A stretch of DNA of 64,000 nt from Tenebrio molitor (lineage: Eukaryota; Arthropoda; Insecta; Coleoptera; Tenebrionidae): positions 13,392,001 to 13,456,000 of the forward strand of contig NC_091054.1 of NCBI RefSeq assembly GCF_963966145.1. Direction: 5' to 3'. This document shows positions 1 to 11,800 of the stretch, in pieces. Both the position numbers and the translations under genes were made by a program. How positions within the stretch are numbered: the stretch's first letter is position 1; each line of letters begins with the position of its first letter. The notes beneath the pieces were generated by a model that saw only the letters and a program-made list of their open reading frames with translations, was not told the origin of the DNA and did not search any database.

Positions 1-70
1 CTTCCTACATGGGTTCTTAACATGTCTTAAATAATTTGTTATGAAGGTTTGAAGAAAAAATAGTACCTAT

Positions 71-187
71 ATGTTATTCGGAGCAAAAATGGTTTTATGT
101 GCTTTGGCTGGTTTGTCTGCCTCACTGCGTTCGGCCGCCAATCTACCAGCCGCAGCACATAAAACTTCATTTTTGCTCCTCATAACA
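71..187. repeat. Imperfect palindrome (foldback unit)
   Basis: The left arm (from ATGTTATTCGGAGCAAAAAT) and the right arm (ending TTTTTGCTCCTCATAACAT) are reverse complements over about 42 bases with a few mismatches, around a GC-rich centre (GTCTGCCTCACTGCGTTCGG). One of several foldback units of about 100-150 bp in this window. No coding content. Confidence 0.75.
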
Positions 188-190
188 TAA

Positions 191-467
191 TACAGGGGGT
201 TTCTGAAATAGGTGCATTAATTTTAACTGGTAATAGAACTCATCAAAAGGAATCACTTTTCTCTCTGCCATTTTGGCGAAAAACGTTGCGTAATTGCTTA
301 CAAAACTAGGAAAGATTTTCCTAAAACCGTTCATATCTCCAAAACTAAGCTATTTTTTTTTGAATTAAACATCGTTTTTCGGCAAAATGGTAGATAGAAA
401 AGTTGTTCCTTTTGACGAGTTCTATTACAAGTTAAAATGAATGCACCTATTTCAGAAACACCCTGTA
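191..467. mobile_element. TIR element (MITE), about 277 bp
   Basis: Starts TACAGGGGGTTTCTGAAATA and ends TATTTCAGAAACACCCTGTA. The inverted arms match over about 95 bases, leaving a short centre. No open reading frame. The ACAGGG start is shared by several other TIR elements in this window and is typical of short non-autonomous DNA transposons in insects. 468-759 just downstream is AT-rich and shows nothing else. Confidence 0.85.
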
Positions 468-759
468 TACTATTACGAGACGTACATAATAAGCTCGAAA
501 ATAAGCAGGTACAAATTGATTCTTTTTAAAGATATACACACATTCAATACGTCCCATCGTTCTTCGTGTAATTTAATAACGAATAAGGAATATCGCTTTG
601 GAACGCATTTTGAATTTTGAGCGTTGTTAATTGCGTCAAAACATCAAATTATAATGGAAAAACTATAAAATTTAATAAGTTAGTTTTTTTTTAATAAAAA
701 TAAAATAACATTTAAAATAAGGGTAAATTGATCACACATGGCATTAAAGATTCTTTATT

Positions 760-1131
760 TTATAGTAAGTACAAAAACCTGGGCAGAATAGTATTTAGGT
801 ACTGTTTGTCGGAAACAATTTTGAGATCTCCTTTACGGAGCGGCGACAGTTGCCATAAGGCACGTAGAAGTTTTTGTTCGTCTGGTGAAATTGTGGTCTC
901 TCTGATTCTCATTTCATGATTTATAGGATATACATCATGTACTTTTGCGTTCATGCGTAAAAAAAGAGTTCTTACGGTGTCTTTTAAGTTTGCATTATTA
1001 AATTTGACTTTCTCCAAGACTTCTTTCGGCTTGGCATCTTCGAAGTAGGCAGACCAAGACTCTGCCCGGCGTTTTGGATCTTCGACATTAATATTGGATT
1101 TTTCAAACATGCTAAGAGCCTTTCGTAACAT
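760..1131 (-). CDS. Hypothetical 123-residue ORF
   Basis: An uninterrupted reading frame on the minus strand, intronless. The protein is charged and mixed in composition (not low complexity), with segments such as KPKEVLEKVKF and RTLFLRMNAKVHDVY. No signal peptide or membrane segment is evident. I do not recognise the family. It lies between a TIR element and a decayed arthropod repeat gene, so it may be a fragment of a mobile element or a retrocopy rather than a host gene. Its length and non-repetitive composition make it more than noise, but no splice or promoter signals support it. Confidence 0.35.
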   Translation of the reverse strand: MLRKALSMFEKSNINVEDPKRRAESWSAYFEDAKPKEVLEKVKFNNANLKDTVRTLFLRMNAKVHDVYPINHEMRIRETTISPDEQKLLRALWQLSPLRKGDLKIVSDKQYLNTILPRFLYLL

Positions 1132-1430
1132 CAGTAATTATTCTTGTTCCACTAATTTGATCTAGAAGTACAAATAAAGAAAAGGCATTAAACCAAGTAT
1201 TTTGTCAAAAGGGTATATTACACTAGTTTACAAAATTTCACTTTTTGTCTGTTGCCGCAAATTTAATGGCTGAATATGAAAGCTTTTTAGGCTCTTTTTT
1301 TATATCTGCCGTCAGAATCTTATCAACAGCTCTAGTTTTTGTGATTTTTTCGAATATTACTTCACATAATGTTTCGGTATATTTTGATCACTGATCACTG
1401 TGTACGACTATTAACGGGAGTGCAGTTGGA

Positions 1431-2480
1431 ATGAGTTCTTCAAGAAGGTTTTGCTTCAACGATCCGCAACATTTCTGCTACGTATGTGGCCAGTATACTT
1501 TGGAAAATCTAGGAAAACAATTTCTGATTTTGTCATAAGTGCCTACTTTTTGTACTTTGCCATGCCTTTGGATGAAAATAACAAGTCTTGGGCTACTAAT
1601 TGTGAAAATCGTGTGTCGAATACTTAAGACTTTGGAACAGAGGAAAAAGAAGTACCTTTAAATTTGGAATTCCAGCAATATGGCGAGAACCCAAAAATCA
1701 TCTAGATGATTGTTATTTTTGCAGTTTCAATGTGAAGGGTATAAATCAAAAAAATCGCCATAAATGGGAATATCCAAGTGCTCCTACGTCTGTAAAGCTT
1801 CCCACACGACATTCAGATGATGTTTCAGTTCCGTCGATTCCTTTCACTGCTGAGCAAATTTTACAAACGATTTGACGATTTTTCAGAAGCAAGATCAGAA
1901 AACGATTCTAAATTTGACTATTCACCATCAACACCTCAACGATTTTCACAAAACGAGCTCGATGGTTGTTAGGACTGTAACCCCTTTGTTTTGTGTTGGG
2001 TTGTTGCGACAGAATTGGACGTTTCGTGGTAGACGTCTTTATTCTTGTCTTGTTGTGAGAGAAAAAATTACTCTCACTTTTGTTGAGCGCTTTATTTGTC
2101 TCTTACTGGTTTCTAATCTAAATCTTCTGACTAAGTCTCTACTATTTACAAATTTTACCTAGTTCTACGAAAAATGACGGTGGGGGTGTAACCAGCCGTC
2201 CAGACCTTCGTGGGTACAGTTGGATGTAACAGAAATGCAACAATGATCTCGCAAGAGATTTGAACCTCTCAAAACAAGTCTCTGAATCGTTAGCTTCACG
2301 ATTGAAAGAGAAAAATCTGCTTGCACTAACAAAAGTATGGGTTATTTGTAATTCAAAAACTAGAGCTGATAGAAAAAAACTAGAGGCATTTTCGGCAACA
2401 GCAGACAAAAATTACTCGGAAACGGCAAAAAAATCTGAGGCAACAGATACTGTTAAGAACAAATATGTTAGCAGAACTTA
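1431..2480 (+). pseudogene. Decayed copy of a YVCG/YFCS two-cysteine-motif arthropod protein
   Basis: The start ATG at 1431 opens a protein beginning MSSSRRFCFNDPQHFCYVCG. After about 27 codons the frame shifts (near 1513), continues with KTISDFVISAYFLYF, then shifts again (near 1610). From about 1612 one frame is open over 80 codons, with FKFGIPAIWREPKNHLDDCY and FCSFNVKGINQKN. A further segment near 1872-1960 (DFSEARSENDSKFDYSPSTP) continues after an insertion at about 2243 with DLARDLNLSKQVSESLASRL. This order (Cys-x2-Cys-Gly, a WREP region, a Cys-x2-Cys region, then a KEKNLL region) matches a multicopy protein family I know only from uncharacterised arthropod and cnidarian predictions. 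At least three frameshifts and a 276-bp insertion make it a pseudogene. Confidence 0.7.
1967..2242. mobile_element. 276-bp insertion, possibly a solo LTR
   Basis: This block splits the homologous halves of the decayed gene around it: the reading ends in a NEL segment before 1961 and resumes with NDLARD at about 2241. It begins TGTTAGGACTGTAACCCC and ends GATGTAACAGAAATGCAACA, the TGTT...AACA form typical of a long terminal repeat. A clean target duplication is not visible; GATG on the left and AATG on the right are close. It has no coding capacity. It could equally be another non-autonomous element. Confidence 0.5.
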
Positions 2481-2865
2481 AAAAAAATAATAAAACTACA
2501 TGGAGTGAACCGTGTTGCACTGTGTTAAGTGTTAATTTCAACAGCGCTTGGGCACTAGATATTGCAACAGGGCGCACCTGAAATGTAATTCCTCACATCT
2601 CCGAATGTATAAACAAGCACCCGATACCTATCTTCCCTATCTTTAAACTGGGAAAAAGTTGTTTACAATCTCTATTCCGAAAGGGCGAATAAAATGGATA
2701 CTGGAATCAACAAGTGGACTTCATAGTCACTTACCAATAAATGAAACACACATCGAAATTAAACAATGGAAACTTTGGAAAAAGATGTCAGTGTTCCAAG
2801 ACAGAGGACCAAGTGAAAAATAATATTATAAAATAAATAAACAAATTAACTTACCAAATTAACTT
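2481..2865. other. Spacer without recognised content
   Basis: AT-rich sequence between two decayed elements. Short open frames are present on both strands but none looks like a protein. I see no repeat ends here. Confidence 0.4.
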
Positions 2866-5077
2866 AATCTAAACATCCACAACCGTCACGAAAATTAATA
2901 TTTCCAAATATAAATCTTACTGATTGCCAGATATTAAATGTCAATGAAATTGAAGTCAAAAAGGCCATTAATTCATTTCCTTGTGGGTCGGCTGCAGGCA
3001 TAGATGGTTTTAGACCGCAGTTCTTAAAAGATATGATATCTGTCTCTGCTGGTGAAGCCGGACAAAGAGCATTATCTTCAATTACCTTGCTTTGTAACTT
3101 TCTATTATCAGGAAAAATAATTAATGAAATGTGTCCTTTCATCTTCGGTGCTTCTCTTTGTGCTTTAAAGAAGAAAGATGGTGGTATTCGCCCTATTGCC
3201 ATTGGTAACATTTTTCGAAGACTTGCAGCAAAAATTGGATGTTATAAACTGCAGAGCGATCTACATTCTTATTTGACACCAAATCAACTTGGAGTTGCTA
3301 CAAAACTTGGTTGTGAAAGCTGTATTCATTCTGTCAGGACATATGTTCATAACCCAGAAAATTTTGGAAAAATACTTTTAAAAATTGACTTCTCAAATGC
3401 CTTTAACTCTATCGAAAGAGATAGTATGTTGCAACAAGTAAAGGATAAAACTCCGTCATTATTTCCTTTTTTGAATCAGTGCTATAGAGAACCTTCACAC
3501 CTTTTCTTTGGAAACTATATAATACCTTCAGTAGTTGGATGCCAACAAGGAGATCCTTGCGGACCAATGGCCTTCAGCTTAACAGTTCATCCTATCGTTG
3601 AATCAATTACAACTGAATTAAACGTCTGGTATCTAGATGACGCAACAATAGCTGACGTTCCTGATATTGTTTTTGAAAATTTTAAAAGAATTATCAAGAC
3701 GGCCAAGGAAATAGGTCTACATATTAACCCAAATAAATGTGAACTTTTTTTTTGTTCTGATACTGTTGATGAAGATGTCTTAAGAAAATTCAAATCGCTA
3801 ACATCAGAAATTCTAGTAGTAAACAAAAATAATTTAGAATTACTTGGAAACCCAATTTTTGAAGATGGTTTTGATTTCATTGCCAAAAAGAAAATTGAAA
3901 AAGTTTTTCTTCTTTTGAAAAATATAGAACAAGAAAATTTAAACTCACACACGGCTTATTTTTTGGTAAAAAATTGTCTCTTTGTTCCAAGATTAAATTT
4001 TTTACTTAGAACATCTCCCTTTTGGAAATTTCCCAATTGCATTAAATCAATAGACAATGCTATTCGTAACAGTTTACAAAAATTTTTAAACATAAAGTTT
4101 AATGAAAATCAATGGACTCTTGCTTCCCTTCCTATTTCAAATGGTGGTCTCGGTATTAGGAAAATTCAAGATATCTCTCTCCCAGCCTTCCTTGGTTCAA
4201 TACATGGTGTTCACGACCTAGTCTTTCAAATATTACCAAAAACGGACAAAAAGGTTAATGTTCATTTTGCTGAAGAAGCTATTGGATTATGGATTGAATT
4301 AAATGGTAAAACATTTCCAACGGAAACATTTTTACAAAAAGGCTGGGATATAATCAATACAACAAGAATCATCGCCAATGAAATTAATCTTTGTCATAAA
4401 ATTGGTTCAGCTCGTTTTCTTGCCGCACAAAGAAAGGAATCTAATGCTTGGCATCATGGCTTTCCCTCAAGAAACATCGGTACATTTATGGATAACAAGA
4501 TTTTACAAATATGTGTAGCAAATCGCTTTGGTGTTGAAATTTTTGAGAAACATACTTGCCACTGCGGCTTTACAGTTTCAAATGATGGCCGTCACGGACT
4601 TAGTTGTGCTAAAAGTAAGGGCAGATTTTCAAGACATTCAGATTTAAATCAAATTATCCAGCGAGCCTTAAGTTCTATCCACATTTCCTCCTCTCTTGAA
4701 CCATGTGGTCTCTTGAGAGACGATGGTAAAAGACCTGATGGTGCTACACTCATTCCATGGAGTAAAGAAAAACTTCAATAATTGCAGGATCAGCTGCCGA
4801 AGAAGCAAGTAAACGAAAAAATGACAAATATAAAAATTTAAAGTCTGCAAATTATATTTTTAAAGCATTAGCTTTCGAAACGTTAGGTCCATGGAGTTTG
4901 GAATGTACAACATTTATCGATTTCATTGGTGCAAAACTTATGATTGAATCCGGAGATTCTAGAGCAAAATTTTTCTTCTACCAAAGAATCTCATTGGCAA
5001 TTCAACGTGGAAATGCTGCAAGTATGTTAGGCACTCTGCCTTATGTAACTCCACTTGAAGAAGTACATTGTTTATGA
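2866..5077 (+). pseudogene. Reverse-transcriptase element remnant (non-LTR-like) with C-terminal zinc/endonuclease-like region
   Basis: The homology frame opens before the first ATG at 3033; an upstream stop lies near 2863, and the in-frame sequence before the ATG carries FPCGSAAGIDGFRPQFLKD, typical of the start of such polymerases. The 582-codon ORF (3033-4781) shows an RPIAIGN motif near residue 54, motif A IDFSNAFNSIERD (Asp about 119), motif B QQGDPCGPMAFSL (about 171) and motif C WYLDD (about 200). Near residue 523 is a Cys-x-Cys...His-x4-Cys cluster and near 568 a KRPDG motif, resembling the restriction-like endonuclease region of some non-LTR elements. After KRPDGATLIPW the frame breaks at 4781; the rest continues in another frame from about 4781 to a stop at 5077 with ETLGPWS and QRGNAASMLGTLP. 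The W-D-x-T segment expected between the two is missing. No intact element ends were found. Confidence 0.8.
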
Positions 5078-5114
5078 TTTATATCTATATGTACATTTAA
5101 TTATTACTTGTTTA

Positions 5115-5564
5115 TTAAATTTTACTACCTACCAAGTCATTTTCCTTTTTGTGCAGGTCCTCATAGCATTTCATCAGTTGCGATTTGCATGTGCTAAGTT
5201 CCTCGTAGCATGTCACTACTTTCGATTTATATGTGTTAAGTTCCTCGTATGATGTGATAAGTTTACTTTGCAATGCAAGCTTGTTTGTTTCTGATTGCTT
5301 CGATTTATCTTCTAGCGCCTGTATGTTGTTTTGCAATCTTTTTACCTTAATTTCCTTCCGAAGTGTAATTATCGTTTTGTCTGTCTCATTTTTTAATATT
5401 TCGTATTTGTTGTTTATTTCATTTCTTTGTTCTTTTAGTTGGATTAAAACATTATGTATTGAATTTTTTTGTTGCAGGACAGTGTCATACGCCTTCTTCA
5501 TTTCTGCCACTTCAGATTTCACAGTGGCCAATGCCAGTATATAAGCTTCTGATAACTCCTCCAT
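5115..5564 (-). CDS. Intronless coiled-coil protein, 149 residues
   Basis: An open frame from ATG at 5564 to a stop near 5115, rich in Glu, Lys, Gln and Leu with heptad-like spacing throughout. The C-terminal part repeats a unit of about 14 residues around SYEELNTYKSK, CYEELSTCKSQ and CYEDLHKK, so it has internally duplicated. No signal peptide or membrane segment. A coiled coil needs selection or luck to stay open this long, but lack of introns and a position beside a dead retroelement leave a retrocopy or element-encoded protein possible. Function unknown. Confidence 0.5.
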   Translation of the reverse strand: MEELSEAYILALATVKSEVAEMKKAYDTVLQQKNSIHNVLIQLKEQRNEINNKYEILKNETDKTIITLRKEIKVKRLQNNIQALEDKSKQSETNKLALQSKLITSYEELNTYKSKVVTCYEELSTCKSQLMKCYEDLHKKENDLVGSKI

Positions 5565-8037
5565 GTCACACCACTTCTGCTACAAAAAATAAAAACGCAT
5601 GTGTTATAAATTTGGACTAACTTGACCTGCCACACGGCTGCAGTGCGGGCTACAATTTAAGAAAGTGGTATGAGGTTATTCGTTTTGTACAATAAAAACA
5701 GCATGCCTCAATTAATGACCAAGCCTGTTTTAAATAGCTCACTCTATTCTTGAGATTAAACAAAGACAACGTTAGAGGAATGGACCTGTCAATTGATAAG
5801 GTTTGAAAGAATTTTCAGGAAAAAAGTAAAAAAAAATTATGTCATAATTAAGTTGCCACTATAGGAATGTTTCCAAGACAAGGAAAGTGACAAGATAGAG
5901 AAAAATATAGTCAAACTGCAGTCCACGTTCTGAAATTTCGATCTATTTTCAGAAATTATTACTTAATTTTGTAGAATATTGCGTAACACAAAGTGAAGTC
6001 AAGTTATTTACAAATTTGATATACCTGAGAAATGTTAACAATTAGACAGGAGTTCGACATTAGTGATGATATTAATTTAATGTAGAACTTCAGGTTGAGA
6101 GTGTGATTAAAAAAAAAATGAAAACAATGAATGTAGAATACATTATATTAATTTTTAAAAAGCTCGATATAAATTTTAAAACTTGTATTTTCTTTGTAAA
6201 AAAAAGCGAGTGCCATCAATGGACGCTGGTGAATTAATATGTAGTTGCGGTAAACATATAAATTTTGAAGAAGTAGAAAAAATAATTTTTGCAACAAATA
6301 ATAAATATATACACTTTAGACTTGGGCACTATTTAACAAAGTTCGAACAGAAAATATGACTATCGTACTGTTGAAATCTCTTTAGCTGCTTACCTAATTT
6401 TTGATTTTTCCTTAATATATGTATGCATTTTTTTTCTTTTGAGAAAACGGAGAAAAAAATCATCATGGAATTTAATATCATTGATCGTCTTGTTCATGTA
6501 TTTTCATAAGGCTCTCCTGTTTTTTGTTTTAACAACAAAAGTAAAAGACATGTCATTTATTTCTTTTCATTATAATTTGTTTTTTAAGTTGTTCATGAAT
6601 TATTTTCTTATATTATTCTCCCCTCTAAGAAATTACCAATAATTTCTTGATTTCTAAAGTTAGAATATTTATATACCTGACAAACCACATTTGTTTGTTG
6701 TAATGCTACAAAAAAAGTTTAATAAGGTGTTTTGCATGTTTATAAATTTTTAAAACTATCAATTCCATCTTCTATTCTTTCTAAAACATAATCTTAGTTT
6801 TTAATAATATTAATGTTCTCGAATTCTGGAACATATAGATGCAACTAACAAATCTAGCTTTTTTATTGTTCGAAGTTGCAATAATTAAATAAAATTTTTA
6901 CAATAAATAAAAAGAATGACAAATACTAAAGAAAGTAAAATTGTAGCAGAATATTATACACCATTAAAAATAAAACAACCATCTGAACTCCAACAATTTA
7001 AAAATAGTTACAAATCTTTTACTCAAGATAGACAACTAAATATACCAAAAAATATCAATGAAGTAACTCAAATGAGAAATCAAATTTGGCATTGATTTAT
7101 GTTTTATAAAATGAGTTTTTTATGCTATTTTTGCTAATTTGCATATTAAATACGTGATTTTTACAAATAAAATCAATTTTGGTAATTTAGGGAATTTTGT
7201 GGCAGTTGGTGACACTTTTATTTCAAAGTTGATAAAATCGTTTTCAATGACATCCGTGCTGTTAGTATGGCAGTATGTTGGCATCACTTACTGTTTCAGT
7301 TTAGTAATTTTGAATTTCCTGATTTGGTAATTTACCTTCACGCGGCAAATTCAAATTATTATCTATGATTTCCGACAAAGCTAAGCAAATATGTAGTCTG
7401 ATTCAGATTCCGAGGATGACTTAGTTTAACCATGTTGAAGATTGAGTTTTATTCATGTTTCACGAAATATAAGGGTTCTTTTACCATAACCTCAATTTCT
7501 TGTTTGACATTTTTTTAACTAGGATTTTCTTATACTCTGAATACTGGTTATGAATGTGTATGTACAATCTGCAACAACATATTAAAAATGACACTGACAG
7601 CACGGATGTCATTGAAAACGACTATATTTAAATTAAAATTTAAACTTGACTCTAGACTGATATAATTAATTGTCATTTTTCGGAAGTAAAATTGCAATTA
7701 AAGATAAATTATCCAGAAATAGGGTAAATAGCAGAGAATATCACAGTCAATTTGCTGCCGGCAATGTGTGTAACCAACTGAAAAAAAGTTCCTAGATTTC
7801 GGATGTGTTAATACCTTATTAACGCATTCAAAATGTATGCATTGAGATCTTTGTTAAAACAGCAAATAAGAAAAAAACAACATAATCGAGCATTAGGTAT
7901 AGACGGAAAGTCTGTTCATTTAAATCGGTCATAATAATGATAATGATAACAATAATAGTGTGGTAATTTTTTCTGTGAGGTTATTAACGTAAAAGATATA
8001 ATTTGTAGATAATCTAGTTTCAGAAAGTCTCGATACG
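5565..8037. other. AT-rich spacer with two short ORFs
   Basis: Two very short plus-strand ORFs look less random than their surroundings: 6219-6359 (46 residues, begins MDAGELICSCGKHINFEEVE) and 6916-7095 (59 residues, begins MTNTKESKIVAEYYTPLKIK). Neither is recognised; they could be fragments of lost genes. I see no repeat ends or RNA genes in the rest. Confidence 0.3.
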
Positions 8038-8883
8038 GTGGATCTCCAGTTAACACCAGTTGCGCCTCTTTGTCTCTCCGACTCGGTTATCAAGCGCAAA
8101 GACTTATCAAAAGTCGTGGATCAGCAAATATTTTTAAAAAATCTTATCGAATGCGGTTCTCCCTGTCTTATCAAGGTCGCACACAATCAATTAGGTACTG
8201 ACCCATTTTCTACAAGTTTTCCTCTTGTCGAATCTCATCTTCGCTTCGACCTCGCACTTGTCCTTTTTGAATTAAGGAAGTGCGTCCAGGTCGCTGGTAC
8301 CAGCCTCGTGTCCAGCTTCCCATCGGACCACACTCCTCGTCTTAATCGTGCCATTACCAATATTATAAGTAACACAATTACGATAATCAAACGAGACTCG
8401 GTCCGTTCGAACCACACTCAACTGGTGCGTTCTGCCGCTTCCTGCAGTTTGCACAAAAAATTTAACACTGCCTCGAGAGATGGGGTTTTCCGGCGGAGAC
8501 GGCCGCAACCAACCCCTTCTTCGACGTCACGACCCGCGCCCATGTTTGTCCATCTGGTGGTCGATACGTGCGGGGTAGTCGCCGGGTGAGCGCTTATTGT
8601 CGAAAAATCGGCGAGAAAAATTGCCAGATCCAGATTCGGCAAGAAATATCCGGAAAATTGTTTCGTCTTATTTATGGTGGATCGCGTGCCGTCGCCGAGT
8701 ACCGCCGGAGGTCCTGGGCAAGACGCGTTCGCTGTTGGGACCAGCCCCGTGTTGCTGAGGGCTAGGCGCGGATTCCGCATATTTGCTTAATTTTGTGTTA
8801 TCTTGGCTTCTGTGGCGTCACAGTAATTGTCGTCTAACAATCGCAGCTCTTGGTGTCCAGGTGTAACACTAACGAGCGCAATA
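8038..8883 (+). promoter_or_regulatory. GC-richer patch upstream of the first Ly6 gene; putative promoter/5' UTR
   Basis: Base composition changes from strongly AT-rich to clearly more GC- and CpG-rich between about 8040 and 8780, ending just before the ATG at 8884. A 183-codon ORF (start codon GTG at 8038, stop 8589) and overlapping frames on the other strand are open here, but the protein is compositionally odd (RRRRPQPTPSSTSRPAP) and matches nothing I know. The likeliest reading is a promoter and non-coding first exon. No TATA box could be fixed with confidence. Confidence 0.4.
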
Positions 8884-11800
8884 ATGAGTCTCGACAACAT
8901 TTGTTACATAACTGTGCTAGTTGCGGTCCTCGGTTTGATCAGTCCAGGTGAGTAATTTTTTAGAATTGTTTTTATCGAGATTTGTTGATGGTGAGCAACA
9001 AGTGAATTACCCAATTTGCGAATTTTACGATTGCTTTATCGGTGGAATGCGGCGCAGACAAAGGTGTGACCCAGAATTTTGGCGACGATTGTTCCATGGT
9101 TATCGAAGAATTCCAATAATTGTTTCAAATGCCACAACGTTCAAGTGTGTGGTGTAAACAAGTCGAGAGGTTTGGGAAGTCGAATATTATCGCGGATTTC
9201 GCAAACAATCCGACTTGAGTCGTTTTGAAAATTGCTAAATTTTCTGGACGAATTCAAAAGTTACAAGAATTTCCTCTCTAAATTTGTTTCATTTACATAT
9301 TATTCAAAGCGTCGATGACGTTGAAGATCTAAAAAATAAAAGTTGAAAGCTGTTTTTTTTTAAATTTCAAACCATATTTTAAAGCAACGTGTTTATAGAT
9401 TTTATAAGTTTTAGTAAATACCCAGCGATCATTTAAAAAATAAATCGAGTTTGCTTTGGAGCCTATGCTATAGCATGGGTTGCCATAGGTAACACGCCGA
9501 CTCGATTTATTTTTTAATTGATCGCACCGTATTATCTGTATGTTGAATAGCATAATAAACTTTGACAAACATTTATTGTTTAAACAAGAATGTCAAAATT
9601 TTCTTTGTTGAAAAAAAAACATGACAACACTTAATTATTTCTTTAATATTTTGTAATTTCTGTCTGCACCTGATGATTCACAATAGTTATTTATGCACCA
9701 AGGGCGTTACAACGATGATTACGCCCGGAGAACGATGAATCCAGCTAGAGGGCTTTAGCCCGAGAGATCGATATCGTTCGATGGGCGTAATCATTCGGTA
9801 ACGCCCTGGCCGTGGTGCATACAAGATTTTATTTTTCACTATACGTGTTCTTTAAAAAAAAAATGGCATCTTTGCAATTATGAATTGATGAGGGTGTTAT
9901 GAATTCATTACGCCCGCTTATTCTTATTACGCCCTGTTATTATTTCCCGGTTGTTATGGACATGTTTACGTATTTCGTATCGTAGGAGTTATCATGCAAT
10001 TATAATAAAGTGAAAAATAAAACGTTTTAAGTCAGCTTTGAATACCATAGATACCTACTTATCTATTCATACATTTTTTAAACGTCACAGTAGTTTCATA
10101 CACATATTACTATTTTTTTTAAATAAAATTTCTTGATGCTACGTAATTAGTAATAAAAATTGATTTATTAGTCAACTACTGTCATGATGATTAGTGATCA
10201 GTTGATCACCTCGATGCAATGTCCCATGAATCTACAGGGTGATTCACGAATAATAATGCGCTTAACGAAATTTGTGATGCAGCCAACATTACATTTGCAC
10301 CTATTATGTAAAAAATATACAGGGTTATTCACATAAGATGACGAGCCTAATCAGGTAAAAATGCAACCCAATCCAAGAAGGTATTTTATTAGTTTGAAAG
10401 GTATATCTGTCATTGTATTTTTTGTTCATACATATTTAGTATGTATTTCAAAAGGTTTTCGAACGATGACAGAATCGACATGATCCTACTTACCCATTAC
10501 ATTTGTGATTTTAATTGGTTATTGTTGTTATTAAATCATACTTTGTTGAGAGAGGTATTTGTTTGTCAGAACTTGACATTCATTAGGCTGACGTTAAAAG
10601 CTTTAGGGCTAGTTTACAGAAGCGAAATTAAGTTAATCGTAATCAAATGTGGAATTAACTGAACACGTGATCAGATTGAACCAATCGAAGTTTTGAATTT
10701 GTGGGTTAATCACCCATTAAAATTTAATTCAAATTAAATAGGTATCTAATTCTCTTTCTATAAACTGGCCCGTAGTCTGTGTTTTTTATCAAAGAACCAC
10801 TAACACCGCAATTTACACCCAAAATAGAGCTGGCAACATTGTACACCTTTGATATAGGGTGACAAATCTCATCATAAAAAACTTAGGTTACGTAGAAATA
10901 CTAGTAGCGCAGCATGTTAATAAAGTAAATAACAAGTAATAACAACTAATTTGAGAGTTTAATAAATGTCTCACTTTGCGAGGCATTTTTAATAACACAA
11001 ATTTTAAATGCGAGTTTGCATACCTACTTTCAAAGACATAAAAAATGACACTAATGACAGGCGTTGGCTGGTATAGCCAATAGATATCATTAAATTCCCT
11101 AAATTTAGTAAAATTTTATTATCGCAAACCTAAATCAACAGGTCGTGGTTCTTTGATTAAAAAACAAACCATATCTATGTTTTATGTGCATTAGGATAGC
11201 TTTATAAATTGTACTGGTCAGGGTCGTCATTTTACGTGAATAATCCTGTATACAATTTTAATTTTATACAACATAGTCGACAGGCCCGTCATTTGTCAAA
11301 TTTAATCAAAATCAATATGTGGAATAATCAAAAGACAAACCAAAACTAAAAAATTATGATGGACCTGTATTGTTGGTTGCATCACATTGCATTTTGTTAG
11401 GCTTATAATTATGTAGGTACTCATGAAATGAATCATCTTGTATTATTTAGTTAATATGTCCTATGAATCTAAGCTGGTATTAACTAGATAATAATAGTGA
11501 CAATAATTGTCATAGTAACAAAATCCACATTTGAACTTCGGTGAATCGGCACTAAAATAATAATAGTTATATACTTACAGGTTATTCACGAGAGGGGTAT
11601 TTCTGAATTTTTATTTTGCCGCAACCAACAATACCAATGGCAGTAATTACTAAATTTAATTTGTTATTTCTTTTAAATTAGAAATCATAGTAAATTGGAT
11701 AGATTTGTTAGAAATGTCAGATTGGCAGATAACCTGTATTTAATCAAAATTCAACAAATAAATTTACAAATTAAGTTAATGTAATAATGTAAAACGTGTC

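Larger units (their letters stand above)
10233..11442. mobile_element. TIR element split by a nested element
   Basis: The outer left part (10233-10317, TACAGGGTGATTCACGAATA, then GTGATGCAGCCAACATT) pairs with the outer right part (11251-11442, containing GGTTGCATCACATTGCA and ending AATCATCTTGTA). Everything between is a later insertion. Without it the outer element is about 280 bp. Non-coding. Confidence 0.7.

Noticed and set aside
8038..8589. 183-codon plus-strand ORF before the first Ly6 gene
   Set aside because: No ATG at the start, odd composition and overlapping open frames on the other strand; better explained by a GC-rich promoter region.
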